Shown in pieces: positions 26,393-35,465 of a stretch of DNA of 64,000 nt. The notes under the pieces are model-generated. The model worked only from the letters and a program-made list of their open reading frames with translations. It had not been told where the DNA came from and made no database searches. Numbering within the stretch: the stretch's first letter is position 1; each line of letters starts with the position of its first letter. The DNA lies in NCBI GenBank assembly GCA_028280615.1, contig JANQLK010000031.1:1-64000 (forward strand), read 5' to 3'. Made by a program: the position numbers and the translations under genes. Source of the stretch: Woeseiaceae bacterium (GTDB taxonomy: Bacteria > Pseudomonadota > Gammaproteobacteria > Steroidobacterales > Woeseiaceae).

Positions 26393-26851
26393 TCAGTCCT
26401 CCCGGGAACGGCGCCGGAAGCGTTCCTTCATACGCGCCTTCCGGCGCTCGAGTTTGTCGCGCTGCTCGTCGGTCAGGATCGCTCCGACCTCGTTGCGGAT
26501 GCGCGTGAACAGAAACGTGCCCTGGGTGGCGAGTTCGCCGTTCGAGAGCGCGATGTCGCCGAGCAGGACGTCATACGCCGGATCGCCCGGATCGAGCGCC
26601 TGAAGAGCCTCGCGATTGGCTTTTAGCTGCCGCCTGAGCTCGTCGATCTCCGGCCTCGCGGCCGCGATGACGTTCTCGACGCTCGCACGCTGCGCGTCAT
26701 CGAGGTCGAGGTAATCGGCCATGTGCTCGAGCATGCGCTCGGGATCGCCGCCGTGTGGACCGCCGCTGAACATTCCGCCGGGTCCCGCGAAGGTGCTCGT
26801 GGCGGCGGTCAGTGCCAGGGCGGCCAGTAGTGCGATTGCAGAGTATCTCAC
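26393..26851 (-). CDS. Spy/CpxP-family periplasmic stress protein
   Basis: 152 aa with a signal peptide (MRYSAIALLAALALTAATSTFA). The mature part is a helical, charged LTxxQ-type protein: YLDLDDAQRASVENVIAAA followed by ILTDEQRDKLERRKARMKER, the two Spy/CpxP signature helices (here LDDAQ and LTDEQ). Spy is an ATP-independent chaperone; CpxP represses the CpxA kinase. The gene is divergent from a CpxR/CpxA-like pair, exactly the cpxP-cpxRA arrangement, so it is probably both target and modulator of that system. Confidence 0.85.
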   Translation of the reverse strand: MRYSAIALLAALALTAATSTFAGPGGMFSGGPHGGDPERMLEHMADYLDLDDAQRASVENVIAAARPEIDELRRQLKANREALQALDPGDPAYDVLLGDIALSNGELATQGTFLFTRIRNEVGAILTDEQRDKLERRKARMKERFRRRSRED

Positions 26852-26874
26852 GGTCTTTCTCCTTGCGTTTTCAG

Positions 26875-26892
26875 CACACCACGATTGGTGTG
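26875..26892. promoter_or_regulatory. Perfect inverted repeat upstream of spy-like gene
   Basis: CACACCA-CGAT-TGGTGTG: a 7-bp perfect inverted repeat with 4-nt spacer, 24-41 bp upstream of the spy-like start. It could be a repressor site or form a hairpin in the 5' leader of that message. No named regulator can be assigned. Confidence 0.4.
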
Positions 26893-26920
26893 GCGATCAC
26901 TTTAGGCGGTCGAATGTCGA

Positions 26921-26960
26921 GACAGGTCATGACAGCGACAAGGATTGTCAAGAACTGTCA
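26921..26960. promoter_or_regulatory. Candidate CpxR-like operators (two tandem direct repeats)
   Basis: Two direct repeats of the OmpR/CpxR pattern (5-mer, N5, 5-mer) sit in the divergent region: GACAG-GTCAT-GACAG (26921-26935) and TGTCA-AGAAC-TGTCA (26946-26960). Half-sites are one helical turn apart, as expected for a dimeric winged-helix response regulator; E. coli CpxR uses GTAAA-N5-GTAAA. They lie 45-84 bp before the regulator start and 70-109 bp before the spy-like start, so they could serve both promoters. Binding by the adjacent regulator is inference. Confidence 0.5.
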
Positions 26961-27004
26961 GATCGGCATCCATTGCGTTGCAGAGGGTGGGGGATTGTTC
27001 CACG

Positions 27005-27757
27005 ATGACTCAGGACACCAGGAGCACGCGACGCGACATCACCATGACCGAATCCAGCCACAAGCCGACGCAAAGCGGCCGTATCCTGATCATCGACGAT
27101 GACCGGGAACTCGGCGCCATGCTCGTCGAGTTCCTGGCGCCGGATCGCTTCGACGTGACGCCCCGGCTGAGCGGTGAGGACGGCCTTCTCGCCTTGCGCG
27201 AGGAGGATTTCGATCTTGTCATACTCGATATCATGCTGCCCGGCATGAGCGGGCTGGACGTGCTCAAGGAGCTCAGGCGCGCAGGCGATACGCCCGTCAT
27301 CATGCTGACCGCGCGCGGCGACGATGTCGATCGCATCCTCGGTCTGGAGTTCGGTGCGGACGACTACCTCGCGAAGCCGTTCAACCCTCGAGAGCTGCTC
27401 GCGCGGATACGCGCCATCCTGCGCAGGGCACGGTCGGGACCCGCGCGTGGCGGGCAACGAATCGTCGGCGAGCTGGAAATCGATCAGCGGGCAGCCAGCG
27501 TCAAGACGCCCACGGGCGACGTTCGGCTCACGGGCACCGAGTTCGACCTGCTCAACTGCCTCGCGGAGTCGCCGGGCGCGACGGTCAGCAAAGAGGATCT
27601 GTCGCTGAACGCACTGGGCCGGCGGCATATGCCGTACGACCGCAGCATCGATACTCACGTCAGCAACATTCGCGGCAAGCTGGCCCGGGCAGGCGTCAGG
27701 AATCCGACCATTCAGAGCCGGCGCGGCGTGGGCTACTGCCTTCTGGTCGAGGAATAG
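27005..27757 (+). CDS. CpxR-like OmpR-family response regulator
   Basis: 250 aa from ATG 27005, chosen for the GGGGGA about 10 bp upstream; ATG 27044 is an alternative 13 codons later. The receiver domain has acidic pocket DDD (31-33), phospho-acceptor D75 in LVILDIMLPG, the TAR segment and KPFNPRELLARI. The C-terminal winged helix ends SIDTHVSNIRGKLARAG and IQSRRGVGYCL, as in OmpR/CpxR. It is followed by the kinase gene after 3 bp and diverges from the spy-like gene. It should activate envelope-stress genes after phosphorylation. Confidence 0.88.
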   Translation: MTQDTRSTRRDITMTESSHKPTQSGRILIIDDDRELGAMLVEFLAPDRFDVTPRLSGEDGLLALREEDFDLVILDIMLPGMSGLDVLKELRRAGDTPVIMLTARGDDVDRILGLEFGADDYLAKPFNPRELLARIRAILRRARSGPARGGQRIVGELEIDQRAASVKTPTGDVRLTGTEFDLLNCLAESPGATVSKEDLSLNALGRRHMPYDRSIDTHVSNIRGKLARAGVRNPTIQSRRGVGYCLLVEE

Positions 27758-27760
27758 GCC

Positions 27761-29107
27761 ATGCGCAGCCTGCAGTTCCGGCTCTTCGTCTCGTTCTGGC
27801 TTATCATCGTGCTGTCGATCGGGATCGCGGCGACGCTCGGGTATTTCTACGCCGAGCGTGCGCGCGCGACGCTGCAGAGCTTCGAGATCAGCGATGCGAT
27901 GCTCGATGCAAGCGCGGCGCTCAGAGAGAACGGCCGCGAGGGACTCGAGGAGTGGCTGGCCGCTCTGCCGGGCGTGGCGGCCTCGTCCGTGTACGTCTTC
28001 GACGATCGCGGCATGGATCTGCTCGGCCGGCGGCCGCCCGCATCCGTTAAGCTCGCGCTGCAGCGCTTCGGCATGCACTCGCGGCGCCCGCCGCGTGACC
28101 GCGGCCCGGACAACATTCGCCCGGCAAGGCCGTTCACCCAGCTCGTCGGCCCCGACAACGCGGTCTATACGCTGTTCGTCCTGCCGCCACAAAGTGCCGC
28201 GTCGCGCTGGATGGCTGAGCGCGGCGGCAGGGGTTTGATTCTGATCGCGCTGTTCGTGAGCGCCGTCGTGTCGTACTTCGTGGCGCGCACGATAACGCGA
28301 CCCGTGCGGCGGCTGCGCGAGTCCGCGAACGCCGTCGCCGCCGGCAATCTCGATACGCGAGTTTCGGAACACGTCGGAAATCGCCGTGACGATATCGGCC
28401 TTCTGGCCCGGGACTTCGACGATATGACGTCGAAGCTCGAGCGGGCCTGGCAGCGCCAGTCCGAACTCACGGCCAATGTCTCGCACGAATTGCGCTCACC
28501 GCTCGCGAGGCTTCGGGTCGCGCTCGAACTTGCGCGCCGCCGCACGGGCGATCTCGCGGAACTCGACCGCATCGATCTCGAGACCGGGCGTCTCGATGCG
28601 ATTATCGGCCAGCTGCTCGAATTCTCGAGGCTGGAGGCCGACGAACATGGCCCATCGAGCCGCATCGACCTCGGTGAGCTGCTGTCGTCGATTGTGGATG
28701 ACGTTCGCTTCGAGTTCAGGTCGTCGGAACTCGCGATCGACCTCGAGTCGGCGGAGCACGTCAGCGTCGAGGGTCACCCGCGCCCGCTCAGGAGCGCGAT
28801 CGAAAACGTCCTCCGGAACGCCGCACAGCACAGCCCGGCCGATCGCGCCATACGCGTGAAGCTCTCGCGGCACGAGCGGACGGCGACGGTCGAGATAGCT
28901 GACGAAGGTGGTGGTGTGCCGAATCACGATCTCGAGAAAATCTTCGAGCCGTTCTATCGTTCGAGGTCCGGGACCGACCGCCGTTCGGGCACCGGGCTGG
29001 GCCTCGCCATTGCCTCTCGAGCCGTCGAGCTCAACGGCGGCAGTATCGCGGCCAGCAATGCCGATCGCGGCCTCGAAATCGAGATTCGATTGCCGTTGGC
29101 GAGCTGA
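27761..29107 (+). CDS. CpxA-like sensor histidine kinase
   Basis: 448 aa. Two membrane helices (about 8-30 and 158-178) bracket a ~125-residue periplasmic sensor domain. HAMP follows (about 178-230), then a HisKA box ANVSHELRSPLARLR with H242 as phospho-acceptor, and an HATPase with ENVLRNAAQHSP (N box), EIADEGGGVP (G1) and GTGLGLAIA (G2). In CpxA the phospho-box is the same SHELRSPL. It begins 3 bp after the regulator gene. The partner in sensing is probably the divergent spy/CpxP-like protein. Confidence 0.9.
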   Translation: MRSLQFRLFVSFWLIIVLSIGIAATLGYFYAERARATLQSFEISDAMLDASAALRENGREGLEEWLAALPGVAASSVYVFDDRGMDLLGRRPPASVKLALQRFGMHSRRPPRDRGPDNIRPARPFTQLVGPDNAVYTLFVLPPQSAASRWMAERGGRGLILIALFVSAVVSYFVARTITRPVRRLRESANAVAAGNLDTRVSEHVGNRRDDIGLLARDFDDMTSKLERAWQRQSELTANVSHELRSPLARLRVALELARRRTGDLAELDRIDLETGRLDAIIGQLLEFSRLEADEHGPSSRIDLGELLSSIVDDVRFEFRSSELAIDLESAEHVSVEGHPRPLRSAIENVLRNAAQHSPADRAIRVKLSRHERTATVEIADEGGGVPNHDLEKIFEPFYRSRSGTDRRSGTGLGLAIASRAVELNGGSIAASNADRGLEIEIRLPLAS

Positions 29108-29137
29108 TCCCCGGCCGTTCCCAAGGACGGAAAACGA

Positions 29138-30463
29138 TCACGACCTGAAGCTCGGCAACAGCCCGCTGATCGCCGCGCCCGCGACGACGAGCACGAGAGA
29201 GCCCACGTCGAGTTCCAGGGAGCCGATCACGATGTCGGGAATCGGGCCGCCGCCGTAGCCGAACATGGCGAGCAACGCTATCCCGAGACACAGCAACAGC
29301 GCGCCTACGACCTGTCGCGCCGCCGATGGCACGGTCGCCCCGGGCCCGCGGCCCTGGCGCTCGATGAGCGACAGCGGCAGCGATACCGGTATCAGCACGG
29401 CGATCAGGAATGCGATCCAGGCCGGGCGCCACAGCCACCATTCGGCCGACGCCGGCACCGCGCCGAGCCACAATCCACCGGCCACGTACAGCAGGCCGAC
29501 GACCACGACCATGACCGTGATGTGCCAGAGGTAGATCGTCATGATCATGCCGTTTACGAGCACCGTTCCCGCCCAGAGTCGCGTGCTCTCAAGCAGGCGC
29601 CGCATCGGCCGTTCGATGGCCATGAGGATGCCGAACTGGAAGAGGCCGAGCGCCAGCAGCGTTGCCTTCGGCGGCAGCGTGTTGCTCAAGTTCTCGTCCG
29701 GCGAGCCGACCATGGCGAGCGGATACGGGCCGAGCGACGTCATGAGGTACAGCAGACTGAGCCCGATCGCCGATCCGACCAGCAACAGCGCAGGGGGCGG
29801 CAGGCGATCGTCGCGCCAGGCAAAGCCAAGCTGATGGATCGAAAGCCATACCCAGAAATAGTTGCCAAAGCCGAGCCACTCGAGCCCGCCCGCGAAGAAT
29901 GCGTAGTCCGTGACCGCCGCCATCGCGGCCGGCACGGCGAACGACAGGTAGCCGAAACGCCGCCACAGCCGATACATTGCGGGCGCGAGCATGACGATGG
30001 CGATATAGATCGCGAGAAACCAGGTCGGAATGAGCGCCGCCTGGGACGAGAAGCGAATCACGTCCCGTTCGGCGCCCGCGAGCTTCATGAGGAGCGCGAT
30101 CAGCCCCCAAGCGACGACCAGCGCGAGCAATGGCGATACTAGCCGATGCAGCCGCCCGGCCAGCCAGTTCGCATAGTCGAGGCGCTTGCGCCTGGCACTC
30201 TCGAGCGAGACCGCGTGCGCATAGCCGCCGACGATGAAGAAGATCGGCATGACCTGGAACAGCCAGGTCAGCCAGTGCGTCCCGGGCTGATCCTCGAGCA
30301 GCGCGCCGAAGCTCAGTTCGCCGTCGGCGTACCAGGCGGTCGCTATCAGCCAGTGGCCGACGATGACGACCGTGATTGACACGGCGCGCAGGAAATCGAC
30401 GTAGCGATTTCGCTCGGGCGGCGTAAGCTCCGCCATCTCGCGCGCACGCGACCAGATCCCCAT
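29138..30463 (-). CDS. Membrane acyltransferase (acyltransferase-3 family)
   Basis: 441 aa with about 10-12 hydrophobic helices. The N-terminal RNRYVDFLRAVSITVVIVGHW contains the conserved Arg and the His in the first helix that define acyltransferase-3/OafA-type enzymes. IPTWFLAIYIAIVMLAP and MTIYLWHITVMVVV are later typical helices. Such proteins transfer acyl groups from CoA or another donor to periplasmic sugars or lipids. The substrate is unknown. Same strand as paiB, 46 bp downstream of it, so possibly co-transcribed. Confidence 0.8.
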   Translation of the reverse strand: MGIWSRAREMAELTPPERNRYVDFLRAVSITVVIVGHWLIATAWYADGELSFGALLEDQPGTHWLTWLFQVMPIFFIVGGYAHAVSLESARRKRLDYANWLAGRLHRLVSPLLALVVAWGLIALLMKLAGAERDVIRFSSQAALIPTWFLAIYIAIVMLAPAMYRLWRRFGYLSFAVPAAMAAVTDYAFFAGGLEWLGFGNYFWVWLSIHQLGFAWRDDRLPPPALLLVGSAIGLSLLYLMTSLGPYPLAMVGSPDENLSNTLPPKATLLALGLFQFGILMAIERPMRRLLESTRLWAGTVLVNGMIMTIYLWHITVMVVVVGLLYVAGGLWLGAVPASAEWWLWRPAWIAFLIAVLIPVSLPLSLIERQGRGPGATVPSAARQVVGALLLCLGIALLAMFGYGGGPIPDIVIGSLELDVGSLVLVVAGAAISGLLPSFRS

Positions 30464-30509
30464 GCCTGTCCCCCTCGCACTCGCCGTCCGATCCGGCGGG
30501 CGAATGCGA

Positions 30510-31136
30510 TCAATCGACGAAACGTGACATCGCGCGGCTGTTGCTGTCCTCGCGCTCGGCGAGCCCGGCCCTGACTCCCGCCCTGTTCTGCTCGGGCTGA
30601 TTCTGGCTCGCCTTCAGCTTGCCGCGCAGCTTGTCGACTTCTATCTCGATACCCACCACCGCGCGCATCAGCCGATTCGTGAACTCTGCCGGAGCGTCGT
30701 CCACGGCCCACGGTTCGCTCATGCCGGACTCGTGCTGGTCGGTAAGGTGACGCATGTGCCGCGACAGCCAAGCGGGGTCGTCGACGGTACGTGCTTCACC
30801 TTCGGCATGCACGGCGACGTAGTTCCAGGTCGGCACGACGCGCCCGTGGTCCTGTTTGGTGGGATACCACGACGGTGAAATATACGCATCCGGCCCCTGA
30901 AAAACCGCGAGAACGCGTCGCCCGGGCTCCAGGTAGCGCCATACCGGGTTTTTGCGAGCAACGTGGCACTGGAGCAACAGCGGCTCGTCGCTGCGCCGGC
31001 ACGCCACGTGAAAGGGCAGGTGGGTCGCCTCGATGTCGCCTTCGTGGGCGACGATCAAGAGGCCGAAGCTGTAGTCGCGGATGTACCGTTCGAGCCTGTC
31101 CGGATCGCTCTCCTCGAAGTACTTCGGAATGTGCAT
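30510..31136 (-). CDS. paiB: PaiB-family FMN-binding protein
   Basis: 208 aa. It starts MHIPKYFEESD and contains VAHEGDIEATHLPFHV, FQGPDAYISPSWYPTK and VPTWNYVAVHAEG, the main conserved blocks of PaiB (FMN-binding split-barrel) proteins. In Bacillus PaiB was described as a negative regulator of sporulation and protease genes; in proteobacteria the role is unknown and may be flavin- or haem-related. The C-terminal tail after about residue 175 is polar and poorly conserved. Confidence 0.88.
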   Translation of the reverse strand: MHIPKYFEESDPDRLERYIRDYSFGLLIVAHEGDIEATHLPFHVACRRSDEPLLLQCHVARKNPVWRYLEPGRRVLAVFQGPDAYISPSWYPTKQDHGRVVPTWNYVAVHAEGEARTVDDPAWLSRHMRHLTDQHESGMSEPWAVDDAPAEFTNRLMRAVVGIEIEVDKLRGKLKASQNQPEQNRAGVRAGLAEREDSNSRAMSRFVD

Positions 31137-31239
31137 CGTCGTTACGCCTGTTGTCTGTACGATTCGGCGGGGTAGCCGGCCACGGATTATGCGCCCGCGG
31201 GGCCTCTACCGCCACACCGCGCCCGCCGTTGGCAAGCCC

Positions 31240-32496
31240 TCAAGCGCTCAGCTCCTTCATCGCCTTGATGAAAGCGTCGAGCTCATCGGTCGTCGTGTAC
31301 AGGTTCGGCGTGACGCGGAGTCCGTTCACGCCGGGCCGGTCGATGCCGACCGTGAAGATGCCGTAGTCGTCGAACAGCTTCTTCGCGAGTTCATTGGGGT
31401 CGAAGCCCTCTATGCCGACGTTGCCGATGCCGCCGTGACGGTCGATGTCGGCCGGCGTATTGACATTGATGCGCGGCAGCCCGCGGAGCTGGCTCGTCCA
31501 GTATTGCTGCAGGAACTTGAGCCTGGCCTCCTTGCGCTTGAGGCCGATCGCGTTCTGGTAGTCGATCGCGTCGAGTATGCCCAAATCGACGTGCACGGGA
31601 TCCGTGCCGATGTGATTCAGCCGGTGAATGTCGTCGGGTTCGGTCTTCGGGCCCGCGAGCAGCGGCCAGACCGAATCGATCTTCTCCTTCTTGACGTACA
31701 GCATGCCCGAGCCGAGCGGTGCACTGAGCCACTTGTGCAGACTCGAGCCGTAGTAGTCGCAGTCGAGCTCGGCCATCCGGAAGTCGATGTGCGAGTAGGC
31801 ATGCGCGCCGTCGACGAGCACCTCGACGCCGCGTTCGTGGGCCATGTCGCAGATCTTGCGCACGGGCAGCACCTGTCCCGTGATGTTGATCATGTGCGAG
31901 ATCATCAGGAGCCGCGTCCTGTCGGTGATGGCCGATGCGTACAGGTCGACGAGTTCCCGGTCGTCGCGCGGGTGGTTGGGCACCGACACGAGGCGATTGA
32001 CGACGCCGAAACGGCGCGCGACGAATTCGAAGTGCGCGAGCATCGTGCCGTAGTCCTGCTCGGCCATGATCGCCTCATCGCCCGGCCGCCAGTGCATGCC
32101 GCCGATGATGAGGTCGAGCGACTCGGTGGCGTTGCGCGTGATCGCGACTTCGTCCGCCGTGCAGCCGACGATCTTCGCGACTTCGCCGGCTACTTTCTTC
32201 TTGGTCTTCATGCGCTCATTGCGCATGTAGTACGAGCCCTCGTAGTTGATGCGCCGCAGGTGCTCGACCTGGCGCTCGAGCGTCTGCTCGGGCAGGAAGC
32301 AGTAGTAGCCGTTCTCGAGGTTGATGTAGTCGGGCTTGAGTTTATAGTCGCCGCGGACCGCGGCCCAGAAGTCCTCGTCCCGGGCGACCTCGCGCGGCGC
32401 GATGCCCTCGACCGATGCGACGGCCGCGTGCAGGTAGTTGAGCGGCGCGGCAAGGCCCATGAGCCCCGCGCCTTTCAGAAACGTGCGTTTGTCCAC
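31240..32496 (-). CDS. Class V aminotransferase-like PLP enzyme, exported
   Basis: 418 aa. The N-terminus MDKRTFLKGAGLMGLAAPL resembles a Tat-type leader with KR in place of RR. The body is an aspartate aminotransferase-fold class V enzyme related to isopenicillin-N epimerase: ITRNATESLDLII (phosphate loop), VLVDGAHAYSHIDF with D229 pairing the PLP nitrogen, and SSLHKWLSAPLGSG with K255 as the Schiff-base lysine. Substrate unknown; relatives include cysteine desulfurase-like and epimerase enzymes. Divergent from a small membrane protein gene 90 bp away. Confidence 0.82.
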   Translation of the reverse strand: MDKRTFLKGAGLMGLAAPLNYLHAAVASVEGIAPREVARDEDFWAAVRGDYKLKPDYINLENGYYCFLPEQTLERQVEHLRRINYEGSYYMRNERMKTKKKVAGEVAKIVGCTADEVAITRNATESLDLIIGGMHWRPGDEAIMAEQDYGTMLAHFEFVARRFGVVNRLVSVPNHPRDDRELVDLYASAITDRTRLLMISHMINITGQVLPVRKICDMAHERGVEVLVDGAHAYSHIDFRMAELDCDYYGSSLHKWLSAPLGSGMLYVKKEKIDSVWPLLAGPKTEPDDIHRLNHIGTDPVHVDLGILDAIDYQNAIGLKRKEARLKFLQQYWTSQLRGLPRINVNTPADIDRHGGIGNVGIEGFDPNELAKKLFDDYGIFTVGIDRPGVNGLRVTPNLYTTTDELDAFIKAMKELSA

Positions 32497-32586
32497 GACA
32501 TTGCCCCCGCTATGAACCCGTTCTGATTATAGGCGACCGGAAATCGCGTGCTACGATCGACCGGCTCCGAACGCGAGAAAGACGAC

Positions 32587-33075
32587 ATGCCCGAGATGAT
32601 CCCGTTAGGCTGGTTTCACACCGTCATGGGCATCGTCGCGCTCGCAAGCGGCGCCTTCACCCTGGCGAAATTCAAGGAGATTACGCCGAGGACGCTGTCG
32701 GGACTTTTGTATCTGCTCGCGACGCTGATCACGGCCGGCACGGCACTCATGATCTTCCAGCGCGGCGAGTTCGGCCCCGGGCATGCGCTGGCCGTCATGA
32801 CGCTCGCGGCGCTGACCGTCGGTACGATTGCGACGACGTCGAACGTCTTCGGGCGCTTCGCACGCTACCTCCGGGCGATCAGCTACTCGGCGACGTTGCT
32901 GTTTCACGCCATCCCGGCCGTGACGGATGGACTGTTGCGGCTTCCGGTCGGCAATCCCGTGCTGGATTCGATCGAGAGCCCGGTTCTTAAGATCCTTTAC
33001 GCCGCCTTGCTGCTCATCTACCTGGTCGGCGTTACGCTGCAGCTGCGCTGGATTTACCGCCAGCCCTCGCTCTGA
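32587..33075 (+). CDS. Small membrane protein (DUF2306-like)
   Basis: 162 aa from ATG 32587; a GTG 39 bp upstream would add a polar stretch without support. Five hydrophobic helices are visible, the first beginning WFHTVMGIVALASGAFTLAKF and the last YAALLLIYLVGVTLQLRW. The pattern (short helices with HTVMG and GHALAVM histidines) resembles DUF2306-type integral membrane proteins of unknown function. It converges on the methyltransferase-like gene with 13 bp between stops. Confidence 0.65.
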   Translation: MPEMIPLGWFHTVMGIVALASGAFTLAKFKEITPRTLSGLLYLLATLITAGTALMIFQRGEFGPGHALAVMTLAALTVGTIATTSNVFGRFARYLRAISYSATLLFHAIPAVTDGLLRLPVGNPVLDSIESPVLKILYAALLLIYLVGVTLQLRWIYRQPSL

Positions 33076-33088
33076 AGCGGGGCGTTGC

Positions 33089-33775
33089 TCACAGCACGAA
33101 CGGCACGAGCCACCACGTGCGCTGTCGGTAGTCCGCCCACTCCGGGTAGCGTGACATGCTGGCCTCCTTCATGAGCATGTTGACCGCGAACAGGCCAATC
33201 CAAACCCAGGCCAGCACGACGACGGGCAGCCAGTGCCAGACCATCATGGCGAAGCTGGCGTAGATCATGATCTCGCCCAGGTAGTTGGGATGCCGCACGT
33301 AGTGGTGCATGCCGTCGGTGATCAGGCCGCGCTTTACGCGCAGCGTGAAGTACTTCTGCGCATCGGCGGCGATCATGATGACGCAGCCGACGATGCACAG
33401 GCTGATACACAGGCAGTACCAGGCGAAGTCAGGCAGCGGGTAGTCCGGCTGTGACGTGCCCGAAATGAGCAGCCAGCCGAACACCCAGTACCAGCCGAGC
33501 ACGCCCAGGAACGCGTTGATACCGCCCGCGATCGTGATTCGCTGCTGCCAGCTCCGGTCCGGGAACGCCGTGTCCTTGAGAATCCACACGAGCCCGTAGC
33601 TGCCCTGCATGGCCGTGTAGATCCACGCGGCCGTCGAATAATTCTCGTAGTACGCGATTAGCGCGAACAGGAAGACGAACGTGCCTGCCTTCTGGAAGTT
33701 GATGATCCACGCAAACTTCCACGGCCGCGGTCCGCCGAGGCAGTCGATGACGAGATAGTCGGTCGTGCGGCGCAT
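33089..33775 (-). CDS. ICMT/DUF1295-type membrane methyltransferase-like protein
   Basis: 228 aa, six hydrophobic helices. The C-terminal half has the isoprenylcysteine methyltransferase-like core: RGLITDGMHHYVRHPNYLGE, where RHPxYxGE is the SAM-binding signature, followed by SRYPEWADYRQRTWWLVP. DUF1295/ICMT-like proteins in bacteria may methylate lipids or quinone-like compounds; the substrate is not known. Confidence 0.78.
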   Translation of the reverse strand: MRRTTDYLVIDCLGGPRPWKFAWIINFQKAGTFVFLFALIAYYENYSTAAWIYTAMQGSYGLVWILKDTAFPDRSWQQRITIAGGINAFLGVLGWYWVFGWLLISGTSQPDYPLPDFAWYCLCISLCIVGCVIMIAADAQKYFTLRVKRGLITDGMHHYVRHPNYLGEIMIYASFAMMVWHWLPVVVLAWVWIGLFAVNMLMKEASMSRYPEWADYRQRTWWLVPFVL

Positions 33776-34005
33776 CGCACGCGCCCAGGCGGGCGCTTCG
33801 TAGGGGGCGGCGAGGCTATCGGTGGCGCTGCTGGTACTGATAGGGACGTTTCCGCGGTAACGCGTTGGCGAGATTCGGAGTATAGCGTCTGTCCGCCAGC
33901 CCGCCGTCGCGGCCCGCGCGATGGGTTATATTGCCTGACGGCCGCCGGCGGCGGCCCCGGGCTTTGCGTGACGCCGGCACCACTCGAGAGGACGGAGCAA
34001 CGAGT
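33776..34005. promoter_or_regulatory. Divergent intergenic region with GC hairpin
   Basis: 230 bp between the ICMT-like gene (minus) and the serine hydrolase gene (plus). It contains TTATATT at about 33926-33932, a possible -10 for the rightward gene, and a 7-bp inverted repeat GGCCGCC/GGCGGCC with 3-nt loop at 33940-33956. No gene was found. Confidence 0.3.
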
Positions 34006-35436
34006 ATGAGAACTATAGTTTGCGGCGCCCTGCTGGGCCTCGTCGCCTTGCCGCTCGCCGGAGTCGCGGGCGACGGGAATCGAAGCCCACAGACATCGAT
34101 CGAGGCGCTGCTGGCCGCTCTCCGGGATCAGACCGGGGTGCCCGCCTACTCGGTCGCGATTGCCAGGGAAGGCGAGCTTGTGGCCGCGGCCGCCGTCGGC
34201 GAGATCGACGTCCGGAACCGTACCCCCGCCACGACCGAAACCTGGTTCCGGCTCGCGAGCGTCTCGAAGATCGTCGGCGGCACGATGCTCGCGCTGCTCG
34301 TCGAGGCGGGCGAGCTCGATCCGAACGCGCCGATCGGCCGCTACCTCGACGATCTCCCCGAACAGTTTCGGGGCATCACAACGCTCGAGCTGCTCGCGCA
34401 TACGTCCGGCATGCCGCATTACCAGCCTCGCGATGCGGCGATTGCGGCAACGCACTACGACTCCGCCGTCGAGACGCTCGCATCGGTCGGCAACCGCCCG
34501 CTGATTGACTCCCCGGGGTCGGCCTACCTCTACTCGTCCCACGGCTATACGATCCTGGGCGCGCTGCACGAGTCGATCAGCGGCGTGCCGATCGACGAAT
34601 CCGTGCCCGCTTTCATCGGGAAGCTGACCGGGCGCGAGTCGCCGGCGCTCGAGAACATCCTCGAGCGCAACCGCAGGCGATCGAACGTCTTCGACGTCGG
34701 CGCGGACGGCGCAGTCACGCTCAAGCCGCGCGATCAGTCCTACAGCCCGTTCGGTACGGGCATGGTCGCGAGCGCGCCGGACCTGGCGCTGTTCGGCGAC
34801 GCCGTGTTGCGAAGCCCGCTTATTGCCGACGCGACGCGCGAGCTGCTGTTCCACCCCGTCACCTTGGACGACGGCAGCCCGACCGGGAATTACCTCTACG
34901 AAGTCGCGTTCGGCTGGAGGGTCGGCAGGGATGCCGCCGGCCGCCGGATCTACCATCACTCGGGCGTGACCCAGGGGGCGCGCTCCACGCTGATCCTCTA
35001 CCCCGATGCGGGCTTGAGCATCGCGTTTCTGTCCAATGCATCGTGGGTCGCGCAGATCGAGCGCACGGCAATGGCGTTCGCCAATTTCGTGCTCGACGGT
35101 CAGGTGCCCGGCGCGGCGGATATCGACGCGGACTTTGCCGGGACCTACGACGGCCGCGCAATCGACGGGACGCTGGGCTGCGACACCGGCGCCGACAGCT
35201 GTCTCCTGTCGGACCGGGGCGGTGCGCTCAGCGAATGGCTGTCGCAACACCGGCCCGGTGACGGACTGCAAAGCGATTGGCACTTCATGCCCGTCCACGG
35301 CAACGGCGGTCGCGCGCTCAAGCTCGTGACCAGCGTCGGCATCGTCGAGCTGCGCGAAGCGGTTCCGCGCTCGAGCGGGCGTTTTGCGGCCGAGATCGGT
35401 AACGGCCGATTGCTCGAGTTTGACACCAGCGATTGA
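34006..35436 (+). CDS. Secreted serine hydrolase, beta-lactamase/PBP fold
   Basis: 476 aa from ATG 34006 (GGAG upstream), which starts a signal peptide (MRTIVCGALLGLVALPLAGVAG). The class C beta-lactamase-like motifs are SxxK in RLASVSKIVG, the Tyr-x-Ser motif in YLYSSHGYTILG and HSG in YHHSGVTQGARS replacing KTG. A C-terminal lipocalin-like or small beta domain follows after about residue 380. Relatives are esterases, D-aminopeptidases and penicillin-binding proteins; resistance is not implied. Its stop overlaps the possible earliest start of the MBL-fold gene. Confidence 0.85.
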   Translation: MRTIVCGALLGLVALPLAGVAGDGNRSPQTSIEALLAALRDQTGVPAYSVAIAREGELVAAAAVGEIDVRNRTPATTETWFRLASVSKIVGGTMLALLVEAGELDPNAPIGRYLDDLPEQFRGITTLELLAHTSGMPHYQPRDAAIAATHYDSAVETLASVGNRPLIDSPGSAYLYSSHGYTILGALHESISGVPIDESVPAFIGKLTGRESPALENILERNRRRSNVFDVGADGAVTLKPRDQSYSPFGTGMVASAPDLALFGDAVLRSPLIADATRELLFHPVTLDDGSPTGNYLYEVAFGWRVGRDAAGRRIYHHSGVTQGARSTLILYPDAGLSIAFLSNASWVAQIERTAMAFANFVLDGQVPGAADIDADFAGTYDGRAIDGTLGCDTGADSCLLSDRGGALSEWLSQHRPGDGLQSDWHFMPVHGNGGRALKLVTSVGIVELREAVPRSSGRFAAEIGNGRLLEFDTSD

Positions 35437-35465
35437 CCGCAACGCTCAATGCCACCGATGTTACA

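Noticed and set aside
34006..35436. Antibiotic-resistance beta-lactamase
   Set aside because: SxxK/YxS/HSG pattern with an extra C-terminal domain fits general serine hydrolases; no evidence for resistance.
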